From JBBWZH01 sp035544115 (GTDB taxonomy: Bacteria > Actinomycetota > Actinomycetes > Mycobacteriales > CADCTP01), in NCBI GenBank assembly GCA_963714145.1, contig OY970235.1, positions 558,001 through 622,000 on the forward strand: DNA of 64,000 nucleotides. Direction: 5' to 3'. Positions 50,567-59,231 of the stretch are shown one piece after another. A program made the position numbers and the translations under genes. The notes under the pieces were generated by a model. It saw only the letters and a list, made by a program, of their open reading frames with translations. It ran no database searches and was not told where the DNA came from. The stretch's first letter is position 1. Each line of letters opens with the position of its first letter.

Positions 50567-50937
50567 CCGATGACGCTGTCCAGCAGTGGCTGGACAGTTA
50601 CGTGGCCGCCTGGCGTAGCTACGAACCGGCCGCGATCGGTGCGCTGTTCAGCGTGGACGCCACCTACGCGTACCGCCCGTGGGATACCGGCGACGAGGTG
50701 GTTCGCGGCCGGGACGCGATCGTGGCCAGCTGGCTGGACCAGCCGGACCAGGAGCGCTCCTGGGTCGCGGAGTACCACCCGCTGCTGGTGTCCGGCGACC
50801 GGGCGGTGGCCAGGGGCGTGACCAGGTACGGCGACGGCACCGTGTTCGACAATCTGTGGGAGCTCCGGTTCGACGGCGAGGGCCGGTGCACCGGGTTCGT
50901 CGAGTGGTACATGGAGCGGCCGCGGCCGGCCGCCTGA
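50563..50937 (+). CDS. SnoaL-like (NTF2 fold) protein
   Basis: A 124-residue cone-shaped alpha/beta barrel protein. The fold's signature is VQQWLDSYVAAWRSYEPAAI, LFSVDATYAYRPWD, VVRGRDAIVASWL and GRCTGFVEWYMERP. Such proteins include small isomerases, hydrolases and binding proteins; catalytic residues cannot be assigned. ATG 50563 overlaps the TetR stop as ATGA. Confidence 0.9.
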   Translation: MTDDAVQQWLDSYVAAWRSYEPAAIGALFSVDATYAYRPWDTGDEVVRGRDAIVASWLDQPDQERSWVAEYHPLLVSGDRAVARGVTRYGDGTVFDNLWELRFDGEGRCTGFVEWYMERPRPAA

Positions 50938-51076
50938 CCACCGGCCGGCCGATCAGCCGGGCGCCGGCGGTGGAACCGGCGTTGCTCCCGCTGCGTTCCA
51001 TCGCCATCAGCCACGTCCGCCCGCACCAGCTTCCGGCACCGGCCGGTCCGGTGCCGGGCCGGGGGAGAGGACCACA

Positions 51077-52921
51077 GTGAGCTACGGGCAGCAGTCGGCC
51101 CCGTCCGCGATGCGCCGCCGGTTGCCGTTGGTGATCGCCGGTGTCGTCGGCGTTGTGCTGATCCTGATCGTCCGGGCGCTGGTCACCGGCGATTCGAATG
51201 AGCCGGCCGGCAATCCGACGGCCGGCCCGGCGCCGGCCGACCGGACCGGCTGCATCCAGTTGAACGTGGTGGCGTCCTCGGAGAAGGCGGCGCTGCTGTC
51301 CGGCATCGCGGCCGACTACAACAACGCCAACCGGTCGGTGACCGGCAAGTGCGTGAACGTGACCGTCGCCTCGAAGGCGTCCGGCGCGGCCGCCGAGGCA
51401 CTGGCCCGCGGCTGGAAGGACGACGCCGACGGCGCCCGCCCGGACGTCTGGACCCCGGCCTCGTCCTCCTGGACGGTGCTGCTGCGGCAGCGGCTGACCG
51501 CGCAGGACCACGGCGACCTGGTGCCCGAGCAGATCCCGTCCATCGCGCAGACCCCGCTGACGATCGCCATGCCCAAGCCGATGGCCGAGGCGCTGGGCTG
51601 GCCGAGCAAGGCGCTGGGCTGGGGCGACGTGCTGGCCCTGGTCCGCGACCAGCGCGGCTGGGCCAGCCGCGGGCACGCCGAGTGGGGCGGTTTCAAGCTC
51701 GGCAAGACCAACCCGAACTTCTCCACCTCCGGGCTGAACGCGTTGATCGGCACGTACTTCGCGGCCACCGGCCGGTCCAGCGACCTGACCGCCAAGGACG
51801 TCGCCGACCCGAAAGTGGTCAGCTACGTCAAGCAGATCGAGAGCAGCGTGGTGCACTACGGCGACACCACGCTGACCTTCCTGCAGAACCTCTACGACGC
51901 GGCCGCGGCGGGCCAGGGGCTGACGTACATCAGCGCGGTGGCGGTGGAGGAGAAGTCCGTCTGGGACTACAACCAGGGCAACCCGTCCGGTGACCCGACG
52001 ACGCTCGGGAAGGCCGGCAAGCCGCGGATCCCGCTGGTGGCGATCTACCCCAAGGAGGGCACGCTGCTCTCCGACAACCCGTACGTGGTGCTCACCGGCG
52101 AGTGGGTGGACGCGGCGAAGAAGGCCGCGGCGGCCGACTTCCTGGCCTACGTCAAGGAGCCGGCGCAGCAGAAGAGGTTCACCGACGCGGCGTTCCGCAG
52201 CTTCGACGGGAAGCCGGGCGCGGCGATCAGCCAGGAGAACGGGCTGCTGCCGAAGCAGCAGATCAGCGTCATCGACCCGCCGCCGCCGAGCGTGCTGGAC
52301 AAGGTGGCGCAGTCCTGGGCCGGGCTGCGCAAGCGGGCCCGGGTGCTGATGGTGATCGACGTCAGCGGCTCGATGAACGAGGCGGTGCCGGCGGCCGGCA
52401 AGTCCAAGATCGAGCTGGCCAAACAGGCCGCCGAGCGCGCGGTCACCGAGCTGGCCCCGGACGACGAACTGGGGCTGTGGACGTTCAGCACCCCGCAGAA
52501 CGGCGAGACCCAGCCCTGGCGGGAGCTGGTCGGGTCCGGGCCGGTCAAGACGGTGCTGCCGACCTTCAAGGCCAAGGTCGGGGGCCTGGTCGCCGAGGGC
52601 GGCACGGCGCTGTACGCGACCACCCGGGGCGCGGTGCGGGAGGTGCAGCAGTCGTTCGCCAAGGACAAGATCAACGCGGTGGTGCTGCTCACCGACGGCA
52701 AGAACGAGTACCCGGCCGACAACAACCTGGGCACGCTGGTCACCGACGTCAGCTCGGAGGACGTGGAGACCAGCGTCCGGGTCTTCCCGATCGCGTACGG
52801 CGCGAAGGCCGATCTGACCGTGCTGCAGAAGATCGCGCAGGCGTCCCGGGCGGCCGCTTACGACGCGAGTGACCCGGCGACGATCGACAAGGTGCTCACT
52901 GCCGTACTGTCCAACTTCTGA
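51077..52921 (+). CDS. Membrane-anchored substrate-binding / von Willebrand A fusion protein
   Basis: A 614-residue protein. Residues 13-37 form a single N-terminal membrane anchor (LPLVIAGVVGVVLILIVRAL). An extracytoplasmic periplasmic-binding-like domain follows at about 60-390 (RTGCIQLNVVASSEKAALLS, DVWTPASSSWTVLLRQRL, AYVKEPAQQKRFTDAAFRSF). A VWA domain lies at about 420-610 with an intact MIDAS (DVSGSMNE near residue 427, GGTALYATT, LLTDGKNEY). GTG 51077 has GGGGGAGAGGA upstream. The next gene starts one base after its stop, and pspA lies a further 1 kb on, so a role in envelope sensing or complex assembly is plausible. Confidence 0.9.
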   Translation: MSYGQQSAPSAMRRRLPLVIAGVVGVVLILIVRALVTGDSNEPAGNPTAGPAPADRTGCIQLNVVASSEKAALLSGIAADYNNANRSVTGKCVNVTVASKASGAAAEALARGWKDDADGARPDVWTPASSSWTVLLRQRLTAQDHGDLVPEQIPSIAQTPLTIAMPKPMAEALGWPSKALGWGDVLALVRDQRGWASRGHAEWGGFKLGKTNPNFSTSGLNALIGTYFAATGRSSDLTAKDVADPKVVSYVKQIESSVVHYGDTTLTFLQNLYDAAAAGQGLTYISAVAVEEKSVWDYNQGNPSGDPTTLGKAGKPRIPLVAIYPKEGTLLSDNPYVVLTGEWVDAAKKAAAADFLAYVKEPAQQKRFTDAAFRSFDGKPGAAISQENGLLPKQQISVIDPPPPSVLDKVAQSWAGLRKRARVLMVIDVSGSMNEAVPAAGKSKIELAKQAAERAVTELAPDDELGLWTFSTPQNGETQPWRELVGSGPVKTVLPTFKAKVGGLVAEGGTALYATTRGAVREVQQSFAKDKINAVVLLTDGKNEYPADNNLGTLVTDVSSEDVETSVRVFPIAYGAKADLTVLQKIAQASRAAAYDASDPATIDKVLTAVLSNF

Positions 52922-52922
52922 C

Positions 52923-53798
52923 ATGGTGACGCCGATGACGGCGGGTCCGGCCCGGGCCAGCTCCACGCCGTCCCCGCACACTCCGGCCGGAAGGCGGCAG
53001 ACTGTCCCCGTGGGACTGCGTGACGACCTGGTCGACCCGTGGGGCGGCATCGTGGCCGGCGTGGCCGGCGGGCTGGCGTGGGCGGTGGCCTCGGCCAGCA
53101 CCGCCGCGGTGCCGCTCGGCATCGGCGTGGCCGCCGTGGTGTACGGGGCGAAGGTCGCCAGCAGCCGGTTCGCGCACCGCTTCGGCGACCGGTCCGGGGC
53201 GGCCGGCGAGCCGGGCCGGACGCCGCTGCCGGAGCCGCGCCGGGGCAGCCCGGCGGCGCAGTGGCTGACCCGGGCGCAGGGCGCGGTCCGGTCGCTGACC
53301 GAACTGGTCGACTCGCCGGCCGCCCCGGACGCCCGGGCACAACTGCAGCCGGTCGGCGCCGAGGCGGCCGACATGGTGGAGACGATGCGCCGGTTCGCCG
53401 GCCAGGTCACCGCGGTGGAGGACGCGCTCACCCGGGTGCCGGAGCCGCGGCTGCGGGCCGACCGGGCCCGGCTGGCCGACGCGGTGGCCGCCGCCGGGTC
53501 GGCCCAGCTGCGTTCGGAGCGGCAGCGGGCGCTGGCCAGCGTGGACGAGCAGCTCGCCGTGGCCGCCCGGCTCTCGGACGCCCGGGACACGTTGCTGGCC
53601 CGGATGCAGGCCACCGTGCTCGGCCTCGAAGGCCTGGTCGCGCGTACCGCCGAGGTGCTGGCGCTGGGCGCCTCCTCCGGGTTCGATACTTCTGCTAGCC
53701 GTATCACTGAACTGGCCGGCGACCTGGACGGCCTGCGGGCCGGCCTGGCCGAGGCCGAGGAGGTGTCGCGCCGGGTGCTGGACCCTGGCCGTCAATAG
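52923..53798 (+). CDS. Hypothetical protein with short membrane segment and coiled coil
   Basis: I do not recognise this family. From ATG 52923 (one base after the VWA stop) it has 291 residues. GTG 53010 (start VGLRDDLVDPWGGIVAGVAG) gives 262 and may be truer, as the first 29 residues are low-complexity. A hydrophobic stretch (GIVAGVAGGLAWAVASASTA, then VPLGIGVAAVVYGAK) forms one or two membrane segments. The remaining 200 residues are helical with coiled-coil character (VSRR, ETMRRFAGQVTAVEDALTRV, ARLSDARDTLLARMQATVLG). Between the VWA gene and pspA, it may be a membrane partner of PspA. Confidence 0.75.
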   Translation: MVTPMTAGPARASSTPSPHTPAGRRQTVPVGLRDDLVDPWGGIVAGVAGGLAWAVASASTAAVPLGIGVAAVVYGAKVASSRFAHRFGDRSGAAGEPGRTPLPEPRRGSPAAQWLTRAQGAVRSLTELVDSPAAPDARAQLQPVGAEAADMVETMRRFAGQVTAVEDALTRVPEPRLRADRARLADAVAAAGSAQLRSERQRALASVDEQLAVAARLSDARDTLLARMQATVLGLEGLVARTAEVLALGASSGFDTSASRITELAGDLDGLRAGLAEAEEVSRRVLDPGRQ

Positions 53799-53927
53799 GC
53801 CAGCTGGCTGGAACGACCGATTGCCCAGCCGGAGCGATACTCCCTTTCTATTCTCGTTACTACGACGGTTCGCCCGGAGTACGTCGGGGCGTACGGTGGA
53901 CAAGCCGCAACAGGAGGACTCGGGATC

Positions 53928-54773
53928 ATGGCAAACCCTTTCGTCAAAGGCTGGAAGTACTTCATGTCCTGGTTCGGGGCGAAAATTGACGAGAAGGCCG
54001 ACCCGAAGATCCAGATCCAGCAGGCGATCGAAGAGGCGCAGCGGCAGCATGAGGCGCTCAGCCGGCAGGCCGCCGCGGTGATCGGCAACCAGCGCCAGCT
54101 GGAGATGAAGCTGTCCCGGCACCTGTCCGACGTGGAGCGGTTGCAGGCCTCGGCCCGGCAGGCGCTCACCCTGGCTGACGCGTCCCGGGCCAAGGGCGAC
54201 GTGGCCAAGGCGACCGAGTACGAGCAGACGGCGACCGTCTTCGCCACCCAGCTGGTCACCGCCGAGAAGTCGATGGAGGACCTGAAGGGCCTGCACGACC
54301 AGGCCCTGCAGGCCGCCGAGCAGGCGAAGAAGGCGGTCGAGCAGAACGCCATGCTGCTGCAGCAGAAGCTGGCCGAGCGCACCCAGCTGCTCAGCCAGCT
54401 GGAGCAGGCGAAGATGCAGGAGACCGTGTCGACCTCGCTGCGGCAGATGTCCGAGCTGTCCGCACCGGGCAACGTGCCGTCGCTGGGCGAGGTCCGGGAG
54501 AAGATCGAGCGCCGGTACGCCAACGCGCTCGGCTCCGCGGAGCTGGCCCAGAACTCGATGGAGGGCCGGATGCTCGAGGTCCAGAAGTCGACGCTGGACA
54601 TGGCCGGCAACGCCCGGTTGGAGCAGATCCGGGCCAGCATGTCCGGCGGCCAGCTGGCCGCGCCGCCGAGCCAGCCCGCGGTCACCGGGCCGGCCAGCCA
54701 GCCGGCGGTCACCGCCGGCAGCACCGAGCCGGCCGCGGTACCGCAGCCGGAACAGGCCGCGGAAAAGGGCTGA
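53928..54773 (+). CDS. pspA: Phage shock protein A (PspA/IM30/ESCRT-III family)
   Basis: A 281-residue peripheral membrane protein that coats and repairs stressed membranes. The amphipathic N-terminus (ANPFVKGWKYFMSWFGAKID) and the long coiled coil (AIEEAQRQHEALSRQAAAVI through VSTSLRQMSELS) are complete. The C-terminal 45 residues are Pro/Ala/Thr-rich (SQPAVTG repeats). An ATG with AGGAGG upstream starts the gene. It is followed after 16 bases by a PspM-like gene, as in mycobacteria. Confidence 0.95.
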   Translation: MANPFVKGWKYFMSWFGAKIDEKADPKIQIQQAIEEAQRQHEALSRQAAAVIGNQRQLEMKLSRHLSDVERLQASARQALTLADASRAKGDVAKATEYEQTATVFATQLVTAEKSMEDLKGLHDQALQAAEQAKKAVEQNAMLLQQKLAERTQLLSQLEQAKMQETVSTSLRQMSELSAPGNVPSLGEVREKIERRYANALGSAELAQNSMEGRMLEVQKSTLDMAGNARLEQIRASMSGGQLAAPPSQPAVTGPASQPAVTAGSTEPAAVPQPEQAAEKG

Positions 54774-54789
54774 GCAGGGGTTCGCCGCC

Positions 54790-55926
54790 ATGCCGGACGG
54801 GCCGCCGAGGCGCTTCCAGATCAAGTTCACCAGGTTCGGCCTGCTCGGTCCGGTCGTCCGCGAGGCCCCGCCGACCGGCCCGGATCCCTCCTGGCCGGTC
54901 GGTGACGTCCTGGGCCCGTCGCCGGTGATCGAGGTGTGGGCCGGCGAGTCGGCCACCGGCCTGGCCGGTGCCACCGGCGACGGCCCGGCCACCGAACCGG
55001 CCACCGAACCGGCCACCGGGCCGGGCGGCGGTCCGGCGGGCGGCGACGCGGGGTACGGGCCGCCGGCGCCGCGACCCGACCCGACCGGTGCCGCCCCGGG
55101 CCGGTCAGCTGGCTGGACCGGGTTCCGGGGGCGGCCGACGGACGGCTGGTCGGGGCGGTCCGGGCGGCTGTCCAGCCCGCTGGGCGACGCCGCGGCGGCG
55201 ATCGCGAGCGAGGTGGCCGGCCGCGCGCTCGGCCAGCTCAGCGGCCGGGTGGCCGGCTGGCGCGACCCGGCCCGGCGGCTGCGCCGGCGCCGCCGGTGGG
55301 CCCGCCGGTCGCTGACGTTCTGGCTGTTCGCCACCTCGTTCCTGGGTCTGCTGACCGTGTTGGTCATCCGTACCGGTAGCTCTGCCGGCGGGGCCGAGCT
55401 GTTCTTCATCGTGGCCACCGCGGTCGCCGGGGCGGAGGCGGCGCTGGCCGGCCGGAAGCTACGGAAGCTGCGCCGGGTGCCTGAGCCGCTGTCCGCCGCG
55501 GGCGTGCTGCCGCCGCGCGGCTCCGCGGCCCGGCCGGCGATGGAGCGGCTGGCCGAGCGGGAGCGGGTGCTCGCCGGGCTGGCCGTGCATCTCGGCCCGT
55601 CCGCGGCCTCGACCTGCGCGGCCGCCACCGACGCGGCCGGCGCGCTGTACGCGCACGCGGCCCGGGTGACCGCGATCGACCAGGCCCGCCGGGGCGCCCG
55701 GGGCCCGGCTCGGCAGGAACTGGACAAGGCCCTGACCGGCCTGCTCCGCCAGCTGGACGAGGGCGTGGCCCGGTACGACGAGCTGGTGCTGGCGGCCGCG
55801 GCCGCGGTGTCCGCCTCGGCCAGCTTCCAGGCCGGTGACCAGGTGCTGGCCGCCCGGCTGGTGGACGCCACCGACGCGCTGGCCGGGCTCGCCGCCGGAT
55901 TGCGGCACGTTACGCCGGGCGGGTGA
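54790..55926 (+). CDS. PspM-like membrane protein
   Basis: A 378-residue protein resembling the mycobacterial PspA partner PspM (Rv2743c). The first 170 residues are low-complexity (TEPATEPATGP repeats). Two membrane helices form a hairpin (SLTFWLFATSFLGLLTVLVI and ELFFIVATAVAGAEAALAG), then a helical, probably cytoplasmic domain of about 170 residues with LRKLRRVPEP, MERLAERERVLAGLAVHLG and ALTGLLRQLDEGVARYDELV. It likely recruits PspA to the membrane. Confidence 0.8.
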   Translation: MPDGPPRRFQIKFTRFGLLGPVVREAPPTGPDPSWPVGDVLGPSPVIEVWAGESATGLAGATGDGPATEPATEPATGPGGGPAGGDAGYGPPAPRPDPTGAAPGRSAGWTGFRGRPTDGWSGRSGRLSSPLGDAAAAIASEVAGRALGQLSGRVAGWRDPARRLRRRRRWARRSLTFWLFATSFLGLLTVLVIRTGSSAGGAELFFIVATAVAGAEAALAGRKLRKLRRVPEPLSAAGVLPPRGSAARPAMERLAERERVLAGLAVHLGPSAASTCAAATDAAGALYAHAARVTAIDQARRGARGPARQELDKALTGLLRQLDEGVARYDELVLAAAAAVSASASFQAGDQVLAARLVDATDALAGLAAGLRHVTPGG

Positions 55927-55927
55927 C

Positions 55928-55952
55928 AACCTCGGCGGTTCCGGCCGGCGTC
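55928..55952 (+). promoter_or_regulatory. Candidate ECF-type promoter of the SigE-family sigma gene
   Basis: AAC (55928-55930), 18 bases, then CGTC (55949-55952), the core spacing of AAC/CGTC-type ECF promoters. It overlaps the pspM stop region and ends 39 bases before the sigma ATG. Autoregulation would be expected. Matches of this length arise often by chance here. Confidence 0.3.
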
Positions 55953-55991
55953 CTAGTGGCTGAGGGGTAGCTGAGGGGGTGGCGGTCGCGC

Positions 55992-56501
55992 ATGCCTGGC
56001 TGGACCGATGCCGATTTTGACGCGTTCGTCACCGCCCGGATGGGGCCGCTGGTCCGGTTCGCGTACGCGCTCACCGGCGACCTGGGGCACGCCGAGGATC
56101 TCGTCCAGACCGCGCTGATGCGGGTGTACGTCCGGGCCAAGCGGTCCGCGCCGGACGACCCGGAGCGGTACATCCGGCGGGTGGTGATCAACGCGAACGT
56201 CAGCCGGTTCCGCCGCCGCCGGGTGACCGAGTCGCTGGTCGAGTGCACACCCGAGGTGCCCTCGCCGGACCGGACCGAGGTCACCGCCGAGCAGACCGAC
56301 ACGCTGCGCCGGCTGCTGGGCATCCTCCCCCCGCGGCAGCGCACCGTGCTGGCACTGCGCTACTCGGCCGACATGTCCGAGGCGGACATCGCCGCGCTGA
56401 TGGGGGTCAGCCCGGGCACCGTGAAGTCGCTCGCGTCCCGCGGACTGGCCAAGTTGCGCACCCAGGTGAGCGAGACCGAATGGGAAGGGAGCGTCCGATG
56501 A
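55992..56501 (+). CDS. SigE-family ECF sigma factor
   Basis: A 169-residue sigma factor of the actinobacterial SigE subfamily (Streptomyces type). Region 2: FDAFVTARMGPLVRFAYALT, HAEDLVQTALMRVYVRAKRS. Region 4: LPPRQRTVLALRYSADMSEA, LMGVSPGTVKSLASRGLAKL. ATG 55992 is used. The stop overlaps the ATG of a membrane protein that is the likely partner or anti-sigma factor. It directly follows pspM and could be read through from the psp transcript. Confidence 0.93.
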   Translation: MPGWTDADFDAFVTARMGPLVRFAYALTGDLGHAEDLVQTALMRVYVRAKRSAPDDPERYIRRVVINANVSRFRRRRVTESLVECTPEVPSPDRTEVTAEQTDTLRRLLGILPPRQRTVLALRYSADMSEADIAALMGVSPGTVKSLASRGLAKLRTQVSETEWEGSVR

Positions 56502-57268
56502 CCAGCCCCACCGAGCCGTCCGAGCGGGCGCTGGCCGCCGCGTTCGCACCGCCGGGCGAGGTGTACGTGTGCCCGACCGCCGGGGTCCGGCTGCGCGCCC
56601 GGGCCGTCCGCCGGCGTACCGAGCTGGCCACGCACGCGGTCGCGGTCAGCCTGTTGGCGATCACCCTGGTCGCGCTCACCGGCAGTGCGGTGGTACGCGG
56701 CCGGCAGCCGGAGCCGACCCTGTCGGGGGCGCAGGCGGTCCAGCAGGGCGCGCCGCCGCCCGTGTACGACGCCGGGACGCAGCCGCTCATGCCGTACGGC
56801 GGCGACGCGCGGTCGGCGACCCCGCTCGGCCCCCGCTACGGCGCGAGCGCGCTGACCTATCCGCTGAAGCTGATCCCGGCCGCACCGGCCGATGGTCGGC
56901 GCTGCCTCGCTGTGCGGATGGACCGCAGCGACTGCTACCAGCTGGCCGGGCAGCCGGTGCTGGTGGTGCACCAGTTGGCCGCGGCGGTGATGACCAGCCA
57001 CCCCCGGTCGGCCACGAGCGAGCTGACGCTGACCCTCTGGGGTTCCGACACCGACGCCTACTCCGCGTACACCAGCCGGAGCGTTGGCGATCAGATCGCG
57101 TACGTCGTGGGTGACCAGACCTGGTTGGTGGCTCCGATCAGCCGGCCGGTGACGAACGGGGTGATCGAGCTCGCCGCCGGCCAGTCCACCCAGACCACGC
57201 TCGAGCTGATCCACAGCTTCGGCCTGAGCTTGATCGCCGAGGCCCGCGGGAAACCGGCGGCGGTGTAG
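56498..57268 (+). CDS. Membrane-anchored protein coupled to the SigE-type sigma factor
   Basis: A 256-residue protein of unknown family. A short cytoplasmic N-terminus (about 50 residues, ending RARAVRRRTELAT) leads to one membrane helix (AVAVSLLAITLVALTGSAVV) and an extracytoplasmic domain with two cysteines (GRRCLAVRMDRSDCYQLAGQ) and LTLTLWGSDTDAYSAYTSRS. ATG 56498 overlaps the sigma stop as ATGA, typical of sigma/anti-sigma pairs. No zinc anti-sigma motif (HxxxCxxC) is present, so inhibition would have to work another way. Confidence 0.82.
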   Translation: MTSPTEPSERALAAAFAPPGEVYVCPTAGVRLRARAVRRRTELATHAVAVSLLAITLVALTGSAVVRGRQPEPTLSGAQAVQQGAPPPVYDAGTQPLMPYGGDARSATPLGPRYGASALTYPLKLIPAAPADGRRCLAVRMDRSDCYQLAGQPVLVVHQLAAAVMTSHPRSATSELTLTLWGSDTDAYSAYTSRSVGDQIAYVVGDQTWLVAPISRPVTNGVIELAAGQSTQTTLELIHSFGLSLIAEARGKPAAV

Positions 57269-57299
57269 GCCGGCTGCCAGGGCCGGTCAGCCGGGCCGG

Positions 57300-58547
57300 T
57301 CAGCCGGGCTGGTCGAGCTCGGCGAGGCGGCGGGTGAGCAGGTCGCGGTCGGCGGCGTTGCCGGCGAGCCGGAGCGCCGCCGCGTACTGCTCGCGGGCCT
57401 GGTCGGTCCGGCCGAGCCGGCGCAGCAGGTCGGCCCGGGTGGCCGGCAGCAGGTGGAAGGCGGGCAACCGCTCGTCCAGGCCGGCCAGCAGGGCCAGCCC
57501 GGCGGCCGGGCCGGCGGTCTCCGCCTCGGCCACCGCCCGGTTCAGCCGGACCACGGGCGAGCCGGTCAGCTGGTCCAGGGCCAGGTACAGCGCGGCGATC
57601 GCGGCCCAGTCGGTGTCGGCGGCCCGGGTGGCCCGGCAGTGCTCGGCCGCGATGGCCGCCTGCAGCAGGTACGGCCCCAGCCGGCCGGTCCGGGTGCACC
57701 GGCCCAGCAGCGCCAACCCCTCCCCGATCTGGCCGGCGTGCCAGCGGGACCGGTCCTGGTCGGGCAGCAGCACCAGCCGGCCGGCGGGGTCCAGCCGGGC
57801 GTCCCGGCGGGCGTTCTGCAGCAGCATCAGCGCCAGCAGCGCGGTCGCCTCCGGCTCGTCCGGCATCAGCGCGACCAGCACCCGGTTCAGCCGGATCGCC
57901 TCGTCGCAGAGGTCCCGGCGGATCGCCGCGTCGCCGGAGCTGGCCGCGTACCCCTCGTTGAAGACGAGGTAGAGCACCGCGAGCAGGCCGGCCAGCCGGC
58001 CGGGCAGCTCCGCGTCGGCCGGCACCCGGTACGGGATGCCGGCCGCGGCGATCTTCTTCTTGGCCCGGGTGATCCGCGCCGCCATCGTCGGTTCCGGCAC
58101 CAGGAACGCCCGGGCCACCTCGGCCGTGGTCAGCCCGCCCAGGCAGCGCAGGGTCAGCGCGACCCGGGCGTCCGGCGCCAGCGCCGGGTGGCAGCAGGTG
58201 AACAGCAGCCGGAGCCGGTCGTCCGGGATGGTGGACATCTCCTCGGCCACCTCCTCCGGTTCGACCGCCGGGTCGGGCTCGGCGAGCAAGGGCAGCTTGC
58301 GGGTCAGCGTGGCGTCCCGGCGCAGCCGGTCCAGCCCGCGGCGGCGGGCCGCGGTCAGCAGCCAGGCAGCCGGGCGGTCGGGTACGCCGTCCCGCGGCCA
58401 GGTCGCCAGGGCCAGCTCGAACGCCTCGGCCACCGCGTCCTCGGCCACGTCCAGGCTGCCGAGCTGGCCGGTGAGCAGGGCGAGCAGGCGCCCCCAGTGT
58501 TCGCGGAGCGCCTGCTCGACCGCCTGCGGGACGGTGCCGGCCGTCAC
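57300..58547 (-). CDS. ECF42-group sigma factor with C-terminal TPR-like domain
   Basis: A 415-residue sigma factor. Regions 2 and 4 occupy the first 190 residues (DVAEDAVAEAFELALATWPR, PAAWLLTAARRRGLDRLRRD, LRCLGGLTTAEVARAFLVPE). An extension of about 220 residues follows (LYLVFNEGYAASSGDAAIRR, AHDPA-like ARDARLDPAGRLVLLPDQDR, QAREQYAAALRLAGNAADRD). This architecture defines ECF42, which lacks an anti-sigma factor; the extension is needed for activity. GTG 58547 overlaps the stop of the DGPF gene (GTGA). It is last in a four-gene operon. Confidence 0.93.
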   Translation of the reverse strand: MTAGTVPQAVEQALREHWGRLLALLTGQLGSLDVAEDAVAEAFELALATWPRDGVPDRPAAWLLTAARRRGLDRLRRDATLTRKLPLLAEPDPAVEPEEVAEEMSTIPDDRLRLLFTCCHPALAPDARVALTLRCLGGLTTAEVARAFLVPEPTMAARITRAKKKIAAAGIPYRVPADAELPGRLAGLLAVLYLVFNEGYAASSGDAAIRRDLCDEAIRLNRVLVALMPDEPEATALLALMLLQNARRDARLDPAGRLVLLPDQDRSRWHAGQIGEGLALLGRCTRTGRLGPYLLQAAIAAEHCRATRAADTDWAAIAALYLALDQLTGSPVVRLNRAVAEAETAGPAAGLALLAGLDERLPAFHLLPATRADLLRRLGRTDQAREQYAAALRLAGNAADRDLLTRRLAELDQPG

Positions 58548-58891
58548 CGGACCGGCGGCCGCACCTCGATCGTGTCGCCGGGCAGGGTCGGGATCTGCCG
58601 GGCCCAGCCGACCGCGTCCTCGATGGTCGGCACGTCGACCACGTAGAAGCCGCCGAGCTGCTCCTTGGTCTCGCTGAACGGGCCGTCGGTGACCAGCAGT
58701 TGGTCGCCGACGTGCTTGACCAGTTGGGCCGCCGGCGGCGGCGCCAGCTCGGACGAGTAGGGCATGGCGACCCCGGCTTCCTTGATCGCGTTGATGAACG
58801 CGCGGTGGCCGGCGTACATCTTCTCGGTCTCCTCCGCCGACAGGTCGGCGTAGGCGCCGCCGTCGCCGTGGATGAGCAGGACGAATTCCAT
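58544..58891 (-). CDS. DGPF (YCII-related) protein, third in operon
   Basis: A 115-residue YCII-family protein with the DGPF motif in LLVTDGPFSETKEQLGGFYV and VDVPTIEDAVGWARQIPTLP. It starts MEFVLLIHGD. The YCII fold is a ferredoxin-like dimer with a possible active-site His/Asp pair. The gene starts directly after the preceding DGPF stop and overlaps the ECF42 start. Function unknown; in Streptomyces such genes are the targets of the linked ECF42 factor. Confidence 0.92.
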   Translation of the reverse strand: MEFVLLIHGDGGAYADLSAEETEKMYAGHRAFINAIKEAGVAMPYSSELAPPPAAQLVKHVGDQLLVTDGPFSETKEQLGGFYVVDVPTIEDAVGWARQIPTLPGDTIEVRPPVR

Positions 58892-59230
58892 TCAGACCTC
58901 CGGGGCTTCGCGGATCTCGATGTGGTGGCCGGGCGCGGCCGGGAACCGCTTGGCCAGCGCCTCGGCCGCGGCGGCGTCCGCGCAGTCGACCACGTAGACG
59001 CTGCCCAGCTGTTCCTTCGTCTCGGCGTACGGGCCGTCGGTGATCAGGCCGTCCGGGCCGAGCGTGCGGGTGGCGGGCGAGTCGGCCAGCGGCGCGGCGA
59101 ACCGCAGCGTCCCGCGCTCGGCCAGCTCGCGGTAGACCGCCATGTGGCCGTCGACGATCTCGCGCCGCTCGGCCGCGGTGAGCGCGCCCACCGCCGCTTC
59201 GTCGGCGTAGATGAGGAAGACGTAGTTCAC
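58892..59230 (-). CDS. DGPF (YCII-related) protein, second in operon
   Basis: A 112-residue paralog beginning MNYVFLIYADE, with the motif varied to LITDGPYAETKEQLGSVYVV (DGPY for DGPF). It ends PGHHIEIREAPEV. GTG 59230 lies one base behind the first DGPF stop, with GGAGGATGA overlapping that stop as ribosome binding site. Co-translated with its neighbours. Confidence 0.92.
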   Translation of the reverse strand: MNYVFLIYADEAAVGALTAAERREIVDGHMAVYRELAERGTLRFAAPLADSPATRTLGPDGLITDGPYAETKEQLGSVYVVDCADAAAAEALAKRFPAAPGHHIEIREAPEV

Positions 59231-59231
59231 G

